A stretch of DNA of 64,000 bases from Clostridia bacterium (GTDB lineage Bacteria; Bacillota; Clostridia; UBA1381; UBA9506). The stretch lies in assembly GCA_017546245.1 (NCBI GenBank), contig JAFYXI010000071.1, positions 1 through 64,000 on the forward strand, given 5' to 3'. Shown piece after piece: positions 33,895-41,720 of the stretch (the stretch's first letter is position 1; each line of letters starts with the position of its first letter). The notes beneath the pieces are model-generated. The model made no database searches. It worked only from the letters and a program-made list of their open reading frames with translations, and had not been told where the DNA came from. The position numbers and the translations under genes were made by a program.

Positions 33895-34026
33895 ATGCAG
33901 AACATAACAAAAGCCCTGCAAGATTTGGCAAAAGCTGTTGAAAGTAACGACACCGTCCAAAATGTCAAAGTTACAATCACATTAAAAAAGCCGAAATCTA
34001 ACAAGGCTAAACCAAATAGCAAGTAA
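33895..34026 (+). CDS. Small basic phage protein
   Basis: 43 residues, MQNITKALQDLAKAVESND... with a lysine-rich end. A strong promoter and AAGGAGA ribosome binding site precede it, so it is likely to be well expressed. No family recognised. Confidence 0.6.
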   Translation: MQNITKALQDLAKAVESNDTVQNVKVTITLKKPKSNKAKPNSK

Positions 34027-34039
34027 TGCTAAAAGGCAG

Positions 34040-34060
34040 AGAGGGCGACGGGGTCGCCCC
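34040..34060 (+). promoter_or_regulatory. GC-rich hairpin between small phage genes
   Basis: Stem GGGCGAC/GTCGCCC with loop GGG at 34042-34058 or so, without a T run. Could reduce read-through or protect the upstream short mRNA. Confidence 0.45.
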
Positions 34061-34121
34061 TCGTAAGTCCTATTATAGCACTTTTATATAAAATTGTCAA
34101 TGATACGGAGGAATTAAGCGT

Positions 34122-34289
34122 ATGAGAATTGAAAAGGACGACCGCGTCTATATCGTTACAGAAACCGCGAAGCAATGGAATGTAAAAACAGACGCTTCAA
34201 AAATGGGTGTTTCTTATAATATCCCGAAGGAAGTATGCGGAACTTTCGACGACCTAAAAAAATATATAGCGGAAAACGAATTATTTTAA
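34122..34289 (+). CDS. Small phage protein
   Basis: 55 residues: MRIEKDDRVYIVTETAKQWN then a variable middle and an acidic helix DDLKKYIAENELF. RBS ACGGAGG. It is the second gene after the strong promoter at 33833, and it lies before the transposase. Function unknown. Confidence 0.6.
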   Translation: MRIEKDDRVYIVTETAKQWNVKTDASKMGVSYNIPKEVCGTFDDLKKYIAENELF

Positions 34290-34304
34290 ACGGGGGTGCT
34301 TATT

Positions 34305-34481
34305 ATGGAACGTAAAATAACGCCGCAGCAGCGATACGCAAAAAAGAACATTAAGCAATTTAAAATTGATTGCATTATAACCACCGAAGCCGACATCATA
34401 AAGAAGCTTGAAAGCGTACCGAACAAGGCCGGGTATATTAAACAACTTATACGGGCCGACATAGCAGCAAATAACAAATAA
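34305..34481 (+). CDS. Small phage protein, possible ribbon-helix-helix-like
   Basis: 58 residues, MERKITPQQRYAKKN... then VEADI-like helix, KKLESVPNKAGYIKQLIRADIAAN. The pattern of a basic start, a strand-like FKIDCIIT and two helices recalls the short Arc/MetJ-like proteins common on Clostridiales mobile elements. A DNA-binding role is possible but not shown. Confidence 0.55.
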   Translation: MERKITPQQRYAKKNIKQFKIDCIITTEADIIKKLESVPNKAGYIKQLIRADIAANNK

Positions 34482-34491
34482 GCGTTTTTAT

Positions 34492-34520
34492 AACCCCGCA
34501 GCGAAGCGGGGTTATTTTTT
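34492..34520 (+). terminator. Terminator before the transposase gene
   Basis: Perfect 8-bp stem AACCCCGC/GCGGGGTT with a 6-base loop followed by ATTTTTTT. It insulates the transposase gene from the strong promoter at 33833. Confidence 0.85.
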
Positions 34521-34539
34521 TACAAAGGAGGAATATTTA

Positions 34540-35571
34540 ATGCGTAATTTCAAACATTTTACACGCGACGACAGATTAAAGCTTGAAGCGTATATAAGAG
34601 CAGGAAAAACACCGCGCGAAATTGCGGGGCTTCTTCATAAGCATATTTCTTCTATATATAGGGAAATCGGCCGCGGCCGCTATGAGCATAAAAACAGCGA
34701 TTGGACGTTTGAAGAAAGATACAGCCCGGACATCGCCGAAGAAAAATACCGCGCCAACCTTGCCGCCAAAGGCGCAGACCTTAAAATCGGCGCAGATTTG
34801 GAATTCTCGCAGTATATAGAAGATAGAATAATAAACGACAAATATTCCCCCGCTGCTGTTTTGGGTGAAATCAAAGCGGAAGGGCTTGTTTTTGATACAA
34901 CTATTTCCGTAAGCACTTTATACAGCTATATTGAAAAAGGGATATTCCTTCACTTAACAAATAAAAATTTGCCCGTAAAAGGCAAAAAGAAAAAGCGCCA
35001 CTATAACAGAGTTAAGCAGAAGCGCCGCAGCGCGGGCGAAAGTATCGAAAACAGACCCGCGGAAATATTAACGCGTGAAGAATTCGGCCATTGGGAAATG
35101 GATTGCGTCGAAGGTGCAAAGAGAAGCCGTAAAACCCTTCTTATGTTATCGGAGCGGAAGACGCGCGACGAAATTGTTATACCTATAAAAGCAAAGACAG
35201 CCGAAAACGTCGTTGCAGCGCTTGACGCTTTGGAAAAGAATTGGCGAAATCTTTTCCCGCTTGTATTCAAATCAATTACAGTTGATAACGGTTCGGAGTT
35301 TTCCGACGTTGAAGGTATGGAAAAATCTATTTTCGGAGGAAAGCGCACACAATTTTATTATTGCCACGCTTACAGTAGTTGGGAACGTGGAACAAATGAG
35401 AATATAAACAAAATGGCGCGCCGCCATTATCCGAAGGGAACTAATTTTGAAAAGTACCCGGACGAAGAATTATTAAAGCTTAATGAATGGATAAACAATT
35501 ACCCGCGCGGGATATTTGGTTATCGCTGTTCGGCTGAATTATTCAACAATGAAATAGCGGCGCTTTTGTAG
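34540..35571 (+). CDS. IS30-family DDE transposase (apparent phage recombinase)
   Basis: 343 residues. The N-terminal HTH (~5-45) has LKLEAYIRAGKTPREIAGLLHKHISSIYREIGRG, followed by a second DNA-binding region and the DDE core: D188 (GHWEMDCVEG), D249 (ITVDNGSEFSD) and E287 in the IS30 signature GTNEN-INKMARRHYPKGTNF. The length is typical for IS30 (about 320-390). It has RBS AAAGGAGGAAT. It sits 32 bp from the right inverted repeat. No separate IS ends flank it on its own: the only matched repeats are at the prophage ends, so it appears to belong to the phage. It would mobilise the whole 31.8-kb unit. Confidence 0.9.
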   Translation: MRNFKHFTRDDRLKLEAYIRAGKTPREIAGLLHKHISSIYREIGRGRYEHKNSDWTFEERYSPDIAEEKYRANLAAKGADLKIGADLEFSQYIEDRIINDKYSPAAVLGEIKAEGLVFDTTISVSTLYSYIEKGIFLHLTNKNLPVKGKKKKRHYNRVKQKRRSAGESIENRPAEILTREEFGHWEMDCVEGAKRSRKTLLMLSERKTRDEIVIPIKAKTAENVVAALDALEKNWRNLFPLVFKSITVDNGSEFSDVEGMEKSIFGGKRTQFYYCHAYSSWERGTNENINKMARRHYPKGTNFEKYPDEELLKLNEWINNYPRGIFGYRCSAELFNNEIAALL

Positions 35572-35602
35572 AAATTGAATAAAATTAAAATATTTTCAAT
35601 TA

Positions 35603-35630
35603 TTTTCGCATTTACTCTTGACATTTACAT
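35603..35630 (-). repeat. Right terminal inverted repeat
   Basis: Matches the left repeat (3822-3849) in reverse complement at 21 of 28 positions. Contains TTGACA (35618-35623) pointing outward. See the prophage entry and the junction-promoter finding. Confidence 0.75.
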
Positions 35631-35649
35631 CGATAGATGTAAAATTTAA
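35630..35649. repeat. Right flanking direct repeat of the prophage
   Basis: Exact 20-bp copy of 3808-3827. It covers the last stop codon of the MFS gene (35646-35648 on the minus strand). The junction TTTACATC-GATA-GATGTAAA (35624-35643) is a perfect palindrome with a 4-base centre, made of phage tip plus host flank. Confidence 0.85.
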
Positions 35650-36860
35650 TTTTCTGCGCTTTTTCTTTTGTACGGAAGCGAAATAATCACACCAAAAACC
35701 ATTAATCCGAACCATACAAGTATAAGATTTCCCCATCCTATTGTTGATGCCGCATTTGCAAAAACCGTACTCGACACCGCTGCCGCAATATAGCTTACAA
35801 AATCTAAAAATCCTGTCGCGCTCGATACCATACCCGTATCACGCAAGCTTGGGCAATATCTGCTCCACAGCATTGATGCCGCACCGTTTGAGGACATTAT
35901 GCCAAGCACTAAAAATACTACATTTAACGCAGGTTGTTTTACCATATAAAGCAACAGGAAAAACACAGTTGCGCTCGAAAACATAATTTGTATTGTTAAA
36001 TCCATATTTCTGCCGAGTTTTTCGTATATAAATACCGATATAAATGTTGTAAGAGATATTACTAATGTTGCCGCTGTAAAGATTGCCGCAGCATGTTCAG
36101 GTGCAAATCCCAGATATTGTGATATGTAGGTAGGCATCCAGAACACAACAGTTGTTCTGACTACACCGGTTACAATAGATATAAAAGTAAATTTTATTAT
36201 CTGACGCTTGATAAGGACTTTGATTCCTGCTCCGCGCTCTCTGCCGCGCGCAAACTGACTGTAATTTACTATACCCTTTTTTTCAAACAGCATAAAAAAG
36301 CTAAAACAAATAACCGCCATTACGCAAAGCGAAAGACTGCTTGCAAAAAATACACTTTGCCAAACCATAAATGTAGCTGTTACACCGGCTAAGGGTGAAC
36401 CGAAAAACGAGGCAAAGGTATAACCCAAGCTGCATCTGGTTGCATATATCGGCTCTGTATTTTCTGCCACAACACGTGTCATAGGACCATAAATCATAGA
36501 CAGAAAATATCCTGTAAAGCCATAAACTATAAGTGCTATATCGGGCTGTGCAAGTGAAATTTCAGAAAACACCAGATTTGTAACACCGGCCATAAAAAGA
36601 CCAATGCTTATCATATATTTTGCTTTTATTTTATCGCCGATAAAGCCGTTAATAAGCTGACCTATGGCATAAAAAATAAAATAAATTGACGATGCTTTTC
36701 CTATGTACACTTCTGAATATCCGCTTTCTACCATCTGCGGAGTTACCGTTCCTAAAACGTTTCTTGCAAAGTATACCGCAAGATACGAAACTGAACATAA
36801 AACTCCCAAATAAATTGCATTCATTACTTTTTTATTTTTAAACATACTTTCTTTACTCAT
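35646..36860 (-). CDS. MFS transporter, OPA-like
   Basis: 404 residues, 12 predicted membrane segments. The N-terminal SYLAVYFARNVLG and the GKASSIYFIFYAIGQLINGFIGDK region are like those of organophosphate or other MFS antiporters (GlpT/UhpT relatives). The ATG at 36860 is chosen because GAGG lies 7 bases upstream. It overlaps the stop of the RpiR gene and is co-transcribed with it, so it probably imports a (phospho)sugar sensed by the regulator. The prophage lies directly at its 3' end, leaving the coding sequence intact. Confidence 0.85.
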   Translation of the reverse strand: MSKESMFKNKKVMNAIYLGVLCSVSYLAVYFARNVLGTVTPQMVESGYSEVYIGKASSIYFIFYAIGQLINGFIGDKIKAKYMISIGLFMAGVTNLVFSEISLAQPDIALIVYGFTGYFLSMIYGPMTRVVAENTEPIYATRCSLGYTFASFFGSPLAGVTATFMVWQSVFFASSLSLCVMAVICFSFFMLFEKKGIVNYSQFARGRERGAGIKVLIKRQIIKFTFISIVTGVVRTTVVFWMPTYISQYLGFAPEHAAAIFTAATLVISLTTFISVFIYEKLGRNMDLTIQIMFSSATVFFLLLYMVKQPALNVVFLVLGIMSSNGAASMLWSRYCPSLRDTGMVSSATGFLDFVSYIAAAVSSTVFANAASTIGWGNLILVWFGLMVFGVIISLPYKRKSAEN

Positions 36861-37716
36861 TTTCAACCTCTTCTACATTATGTGAACTTAAAATTTTCTT
36901 TAGTTTATAATAAGCGTTTTCATCATTTTTATGAATTTTGTTCCGTATATACGAACAAATTGTATCTGTGATTAAAAGCTGCGAAGAACGTACCTCGTTG
37001 GGACTATTGCTTATTGCGCTTCCGCTAGATGCCGCAATTAAAACATCGTCAGATAATTTGGCAAGCGGCGAATTTATGTTAGATGTTACCGAAACAATAG
37101 GAACGTTATTTGCTCTTGCATTTTCTACCGCATCTATTATATCTTTGGTTTTGCCTGATGATGATATTGCAATTACCAGCGAATTTTCATCAAGCATTGC
37201 AGCAGATACAGCGCAGGTTAATATATCACTTATAAAGCTTACGGGTATGCCAAGCTGCAAAAGCTGATAAAATAAATCCGATCCAACTGCTGCCGAGCGG
37301 TAAATGCCATAAATCTCAACTTTTTTGGCTTTTAAAATTCTGTCTGTTACTCTTTTTAATGTTTCTTCATTATTAACCTTTTGAGTAAGGCGATATGCCT
37401 CGTTAAGCGAATTTATATTTTTTTCTAATGCCTCTTTTAGCGTATCGTCATTTCCTACTATATTAAACTGCTGTTCTTCGTGCGAGGCACAGCAAGCCGA
37501 TATATGAAGCTTAAGCTCAGGAAAGCCTCCGTTTGCAAATTTAGCCGAAAAATTAATTATACTCCCCTGCGAGACCCCTGCCTTTTGTGCTAAATCAGAC
37601 ATCGAATAGGTTATAAATTCTTTCGGATTTTCTATAATAAGCTTGGCTATTTTTTGCTCAACCTTAGTCAAAAAATTAATATTGGTTTTTAGCCTGACAA
37701 TAATATTTTGCGTCAC
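36853..37716 (-). CDS. RpiR/MurR-family transcriptional regulator
   Basis: About 287 residues from GTG at 37716 (AAGGGTGG upstream); an ATG at 37755 gives a longer N-terminus. N-terminal HTH (~35-60, YSMSDLAQKAGVSQGSIINFSAKF) and C-terminal SIS domain (~120-260, including LVIAISSSGKTKDIIDAVENAR). The family senses phosphosugars and controls their transport and metabolism. It overlaps the MFS gene start and is in the same operon. Confidence 0.88.
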   Translation of the reverse strand: MTQNIIVRLKTNINFLTKVEQKIAKLIIENPKEFITYSMSDLAQKAGVSQGSIINFSAKFANGGFPELKLHISACCASHEEQQFNIVGNDDTLKEALEKNINSLNEAYRLTQKVNNEETLKRVTDRILKAKKVEIYGIYRSAAVGSDLFYQLLQLGIPVSFISDILTCAVSAAMLDENSLVIAISSSGKTKDIIDAVENARANNVPIVSVTSNINSPLAKLSDDVLIAASSGSAISNSPNEVRSSQLLITDTICSYIRNKIHKNDENAYYKLKKILSSHNVEEVENE

Positions 37717-37798
37717 CCGTTCACCACCCTTTGACTTTTTCTCATTTTTTTGCACAACAAATTGAGTATATCACAATATATGTATTAAGTCAATAAAA

Positions 37799-37838
37799 AA
37801 AACAGCTGCAAAAAATATTTTTTACAGCTGTTTTTTAA
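37799..37838 (-). terminator. Bidirectional terminator
   Basis: AAAAAACAGCTG (plus strand) pairs with CAGCTGTTTTTT across an AT-rich loop, with T runs on both strands. It separates the flavodiiron gene from the RpiR operon. Confidence 0.75.
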
Positions 37839-37841
37839 GCA

Positions 37842-38990
37842 TTATTTACATAATTCGCCGGCTAAGGTTTCAAGCTGTGCCAGGCTTTCATCATTTAACG
37901 CAGACATAATTTTTACAGTTGTATCGGTATAGATAATATTTTTACTTTTTTCAAGCATTCCTCTCATAACCTTTGCTGCCGTTGGCGCCCAGCTTCCGTT
38001 TTCAATAAAAGCAATGGTTCTGTTCGAATAATTGCGTTCTGTAAGATGGTTAATAAACTCACGCATAAACGGAAAAATTTCGCCGTTATATGTTGTCGTT
38101 GCCAAAACGAGCTTTCCGTATCTGAATGCATCCTCTACCGCCTCTGCCATATCGCATCTGGCTAAATCATTTACGCACACTCTCTGACCTTTATCTTCAA
38201 GCATTTTTGCAAGCCTTAAAACTGCCTTTTTAGTATTTCCGTAAACAGAGGTATATGCTATAACTATGCCGTCTGTTTCTGCCTCGTATTTTGACCAGGT
38301 ATCGTAAAGCCTGATATAATATCCTAAATCATCTTTAAGCACAGGACCGTGAAGCGGACATATAATATCAATTTCAAGTCCTGCTGCTTTTTTTAACAGC
38401 GCCTGAACCTGTGCACCGTATTTTCCTACAATTCCGATATAATATCTTCTTGCCTCGCATGCCCACTCTTCTTCTGCATCCAACGCTCCGAATTTACCGA
38501 ATCCATCTGCCGAAAATAACACTCTGTCGGTACTGTCGTAAGTAACGATTACCTCGGGCCAATGTACCATAGGAGCGGTAACAAAGGTTAAGTTATGCTT
38601 GCCTAAAGAAAGCGTGCTGCCCTCGCCTACTACAATCTGGCGGTCAACAAAATCATCACCGAAAAAGTTTTTCATCATTGTAAATGCTTTTGACGAAGAA
38701 ACTATTTTTGCATCAGGATATGCCTTAACAAAATGAACTATACTCGATGAATGATCAGGCTCCATATGCTGAACGATAAGATAGTCGGGCTTTTTGCCCT
38801 CTAAAGTATTTTCTATATTTTTAAGCCATTCATCTGCAAAACGTGCATCAACAGTATCCATTATTGCAATTTTTTCATCAATAATTGCATATGAGTTATA
38901 TGACATTCCGTTAGGAACTATATACTGACCCTCGAACAAATCTATCTCGTGGTCGTTTACGCCAATATATTTAATATCGTTTGTAATCAT
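37842..38990 (-). CDS. FprA-type flavodiiron protein
   Basis: 382 residues: N-terminal metallo-beta-lactamase-like domain with di-iron motif QHMEPDHS (H-x-E-x-D-H), then a flavodoxin domain from ~250 (IAYTSVYGNTKKAVLRLAKMLEDKG). Flavodiiron proteins reduce oxygen or nitric oxide and protect anaerobes. The length and motifs are complete. It reads away from the glycosidase-like gene across a short AT-rich gap. Confidence 0.93.
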   Translation of the reverse strand: MITNDIKYIGVNDHEIDLFEGQYIVPNGMSYNSYAIIDEKIAIMDTVDARFADEWLKNIENTLEGKKPDYLIVQHMEPDHSSSIVHFVKAYPDAKIVSSSKAFTMMKNFFGDDFVDRQIVVGEGSTLSLGKHNLTFVTAPMVHWPEVIVTYDSTDRVLFSADGFGKFGALDAEEEWACEARRYYIGIVGKYGAQVQALLKKAAGLEIDIICPLHGPVLKDDLGYYIRLYDTWSKYEAETDGIVIAYTSVYGNTKKAVLRLAKMLEDKGQRVCVNDLARCDMAEAVEDAFRYGKLVLATTTYNGEIFPFMREFINHLTERNYSNRTIAFIENGSWAPTAAKVMRGMLEKSKNIIYTDTTVKIMSALNDESLAQLETLAGELCK

Positions 38991-39090
38991 CTGTTTTCTC
39001 CTTTTAAAATATTTGTTATTATTTTACCACATTTGTTGCAAAAAAACAAGCAATATGATAATATTTGTCTTGAATATAATATCATTTGTC

Positions 39091-39119
39091 TTGAAAAAAA
39101 GCTGGCAGTATGATAAAAT
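39091..39119 (+). promoter_or_regulatory. Promoter of the glycosidase-like gene
   Basis: TTGAAA, 17-bp spacer, TAAAAT. A direct repeat TTTGTCTTGAAxA (39063-39077 and 39085-39097) overlaps the -35 and could be an activator site. Confidence 0.6.
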
Positions 39120-39152
39120 GTTAGTCAAACATCCACATTAGGGGGAAATATT

Positions 39153-41021
39153 ATGAAAAACAGAAAAAAAAGATATTTCGGACTTCATTTTGATTTTCAC
39201 GCAGCGCCTGATGCACACGTTGGAAAACGTGTGACGAACGAGCTTTTTGAGCGTTATTTAACCGAGGTTAAGCCTGATTTTGTGCAGGTTGATTCTAAAG
39301 GTCATCCCGGAAATGCAAGTTTTAAATCAAGCACAGACAACTCTACAAGCATCGACAGAGATTTGCTTATGGATTATCGCGAAATTACAAATAAACATAA
39401 CATACCCTTATATGTTCACTATTCAGGCTGTTGGGATTCAAGATATGTAAAAGATCATCCTGAATATGCCCTGACAGATAAAGACGGAAACAAAAATGAA
39501 AATCTGCCGAGTCAGTTCAGTCCTTACATTGACGAAGTTATGATTCCTAATCTTAAAGAATTAAACGACAAATATCACGTAGACGGTGTTTGGGTTGACG
39601 GTGACTGCTGGGCTGTATATAATGATTTTTCAGATGTTGCAAAACCGTATTTAAAGCCTGATTGCACTATAACAGAAAACAATTATATTGTAATGGAAAA
39701 ATTCAGACAAAATTTAAAAAAATATGTTTCAGCTATGCACGAACACAATCCTGAATTCAGGGTATGCAGCAACTGGGCTTATACCTCATATATGCCGGAG
39801 CAGATTGACACAGGTGTTGACTTTATAAGCGGTGATTTTCCTGCTAACAATGCCATTCGTACCGCACGCTATGAGGGCAGATGTATGGCTAACCGCGACA
39901 TACAATGGGATTTAATGGCATGGGGCTTTGATATTTTAGAAAACAGCCATTATTACAAATGCGGTGAGCAGTTAAAACAAGAGGCAGCAAGTATAATAAC
40001 TCTCGGTGGCGGATATCAGATATATAATATGCAGCGAGCTGACGGCACATTTAACGAGCATCCTATAAAAGCCGCAAAAGAAGTTGGCGAGTTTATGCGC
40101 AAGCGTGAAGAACTTTGCTATGGCAAAAAGCCAACCGCTCAGGTAGGTATTTACTACTCAAAAGAAGCTCGATATACATTCAGCAAAAGATTTAATGCCG
40201 CAGGAACAACCAACAGTCTTATAGGCATTACAGGCTGTGTTTTAGATGCACAGCACACCGCTGAAATATTTTATGAATATCAGCTCGAAAATATAAATAA
40301 ATATGATGTTGTTATCTTCCCTGAATGGTCTTTGATTACAGAAGAAGAGAAAAAAGTCTTTACCGAGTATGCAGCAAACGGCGGCAAGTTGGTAGTAATC
40401 GGTGCTAAGGCATCAAAACTGTTTGAAGATTGCTATGATTGTAAGTGGATAGAATATCACGAAAGCAAACCTTATTTCATTCATCAAAGCGGTCTTTTGT
40501 CAGGCTTTGAAACAAACTTTTACGAAGTTGAGTGCGATGGTCCCTCGGCATATACTGCTTGCGATATTGACACCACCTTCAGTGCGACAAAAATAAAATC
40601 AAATTACGGAAAAGGCAGCATTACTGCAGTATTTTTTGATTTAGGAACATCATATTTTAAAATGAGAAGTACTACTCTTCGTGATTTTATGAATGATGTT
40701 TTATGTGACCTTTATAATCCTATGGTAAATGTTAATCAGAGATATGTTGATATAACTCTGCAGCCTGACGGCGACGATATGATCGTTAATTTTATTAACA
40801 TAAACGGTGAGCACGCTGACCGCACAATATCAACATTTGATTACATACCCAAAGTATATCATCTTAAAGTAGATATTGATTTGCAGGGCAAATACAAAAA
40901 CATTTATCTTCCTCTTGAGGATAATAAAAGAGTAGATTTCGAGTTGAAAAACGGTCACGCTCTGTTTGAAATTGACATTGAAGATTTGCATCAGGCGGTA
41001 GTTTTAACAGAACAGGAGTAA
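39153..41021 (+). CDS. Putative glycoside hydrolase-like protein (TIM barrel plus GATase-like domain)
   Basis: 622 residues, no signal peptide, so cytoplasmic. The first ~330 residues look like a TIM barrel of the uncharacterised glycosidase-like group (FGLHFDFHAAPDAH ... YHVDGVWVDGDCWAV ... FRVCSNWAYTSY). Residues ~340-460 resemble the class I GATase-like fold used by beta-galactosidase trimerisation domains (INKYDVVIFPEWSLITEEEKKVFTEYAANGGKLVVIG). The C-terminus is beta-rich. The closest named family is possibly GHL6/GH42-like, a guess. The acidic residues of VDGDC are candidates for catalysis. Confidence 0.6.
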   Translation: MKNRKKRYFGLHFDFHAAPDAHVGKRVTNELFERYLTEVKPDFVQVDSKGHPGNASFKSSTDNSTSIDRDLLMDYREITNKHNIPLYVHYSGCWDSRYVKDHPEYALTDKDGNKNENLPSQFSPYIDEVMIPNLKELNDKYHVDGVWVDGDCWAVYNDFSDVAKPYLKPDCTITENNYIVMEKFRQNLKKYVSAMHEHNPEFRVCSNWAYTSYMPEQIDTGVDFISGDFPANNAIRTARYEGRCMANRDIQWDLMAWGFDILENSHYYKCGEQLKQEAASIITLGGGYQIYNMQRADGTFNEHPIKAAKEVGEFMRKREELCYGKKPTAQVGIYYSKEARYTFSKRFNAAGTTNSLIGITGCVLDAQHTAEIFYEYQLENINKYDVVIFPEWSLITEEEKKVFTEYAANGGKLVVIGAKASKLFEDCYDCKWIEYHESKPYFIHQSGLLSGFETNFYEVECDGPSAYTACDIDTTFSATKIKSNYGKGSITAVFFDLGTSYFKMRSTTLRDFMNDVLCDLYNPMVNVNQRYVDITLQPDGDDMIVNFININGEHADRTISTFDYIPKVYHLKVDIDLQGKYKNIYLPLEDNKRVDFELKNGHALFEIDIEDLHQAVVLTEQE

Positions 41022-41026
41022 GTGTT

Positions 41027-41191
41027 ATGGAACCAAAAGATTACATTTTAACACGAACAGAAGGCGAATATGCCTATTTAAAAGATATCGAAACAGGCAA
41101 TGAAATTTTTATTGCGCTTGCTCTTCTGCCCACAGGAGCAGATGTAGGAAGTAAAATTCATTGCGAAATGTTTGAATACACCTTAACATAA
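41027..41191 (+). CDS. Small conserved-looking protein (DUF3006-like)
   Basis: 54 residues, ATG 6 bp after the glycosidase stop. The pattern YILTRTEGEYAYLKDIETGNEIFIALALLPTGADVGSKIHCEMFEY is like short DUF3006-type proteins (RFEG-AVLE...LP-GA-EGD). Likely co-transcribed with the previous gene. Function unknown. Confidence 0.6.
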   Translation: MEPKDYILTRTEGEYAYLKDIETGNEIFIALALLPTGADVGSKIHCEMFEYTLT

Positions 41192-41197
41192 ACACAA

Positions 41198-41225
41198 AAG
41201 CACCGGTTAAAACCGGTGCTTTTGT
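41198..41225. terminator. Shared bidirectional terminator between the glycosidase operon and rnpB
   Basis: AAAAGCACCGGTT/AACCGGTGCTTTT hairpin (11-13 bp stem) with T runs on both strands. Confidence 0.85.
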
Positions 41226-41571
41226 GTTCGAGCAAGCCTGTAAGCCGAGTTTTGTATTTGATGATCATCTATCTAGACCGCATATTACTATACGGTTCAA
41301 GCCACCGCCAAGCACGGATATATCGGGCCGACTAATTCCGTGCGAGCCAATACGGTGTTGCTTCGGATGGGGTTTACATGGCCGCTGTGTCACCACAGCG
41401 CCGGTGAGCTCTTACCTCGCCTTTCCACCATCGCCGCTTGCGCGGCAGTCTATTTCTGTTGCACTTTCCTTAGAGTCGCCTCCACCGGGAGTTACCCGGC
41501 ACCCTGCCCTATGAAGCTCGGACTTTCCTCGTTGGCAAATTGCCCCCGCGACCATCTGGATTACTCGAACT
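41226..41571 (-). ncRNA. rnpB: RNase P RNA (type A)
   Basis: The minus strand has conserved RNase P RNA elements in order: GAGGAAAGTCC near the 5' end, GGGCAGGGTGCCGGGTAACTCCCGG, AGAAATAGACTGCCGC, GGTGGAAAGGCGAGGTAAGAGCTCACCGG and a 3' CTCGGCTTACAGG. The ends pair as P1 (GTTCGAG...CTCGAAC). The overall layout is the ancestral A type found in many Clostridia. It processes tRNA 5' ends with RnpA. Confidence 0.95.
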
Positions 41572-41576
41572 AATTT

Positions 41577-41605
41577 ATTTTAGCACTTTTTTAAAATATT
41601 GTCAA
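41577..41605 (-). promoter_or_regulatory. rnpB promoter
   Basis: Minus strand TTGACA, 17-bp spacer, TAAAAT, directly before the 5' end of RNase P RNA. Confidence 0.85.
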
Positions 41606-41640
41606 TTACCCTTTAATTTAATAAAAATATAATAAATTCT

Positions 41641-41669
41641 TTGACAAGTTGCCGTATTTGTAGTATTAT
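41641..41669 (+). promoter_or_regulatory. Promoter of the zinc-ribbon protein gene
   Basis: TTGACA (41641-41646), 17-bp spacer, TATTAT (41664-41669). Confidence 0.75.
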
Positions 41670-41720
41670 ATATAGAGGATATACATGTCCTTTATACACG
41701 GATTGAAACGAGGCCTTAAA

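Larger units (their letters stand above)
3822..35630. mobile_element. Complete tailed prophage with an IS30-type transposase and transposon-like ends
   Basis: The segment holds a full siphovirus-like gene set: early genes, Rep, packaging, head, tail, receptor-binding protein, holin and endolysin. No tyrosine or serine recombinase was found anywhere in it. The only recombinase is the IS30-family DDE transposase that ends 59 bp from the right boundary. The outer 28 bp of both ends form an imperfect inverted repeat (3822-3849 and 35603-35630, 21 of 28 identical, with the inner 12 bp TAAATGCGAAAA identical). A direct repeat flanks the element. It lies between the 3' end of an MFS gene and a T-box promoter and does not appear to break a host gene. 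Most genes read left to right; only the DEDDh exonuclease gene is reversed. No frameshifted or truncated phage gene was noted, so it may be active. Confidence 0.88.

Noticed and set aside
34540-35571. Independent IS30 insertion inside the prophage
   Set aside because: No inverted repeat pair or duplication flanks the gene alone; its only matching ends are at the prophage borders, one of which is 31 kb away.
3822-35630. Tyrosine or serine integrase gene
   Set aside because: Every supported gene was examined; none has R-H-R-Y or S-recombinase patterns. This is absence of evidence, limited by reading without HMM searches.
41224-41573. Two plus-strand ORFs of 96 and 77 residues
   Set aside because: They are antisense to RNase P RNA, whose conserved elements account for the sequence.
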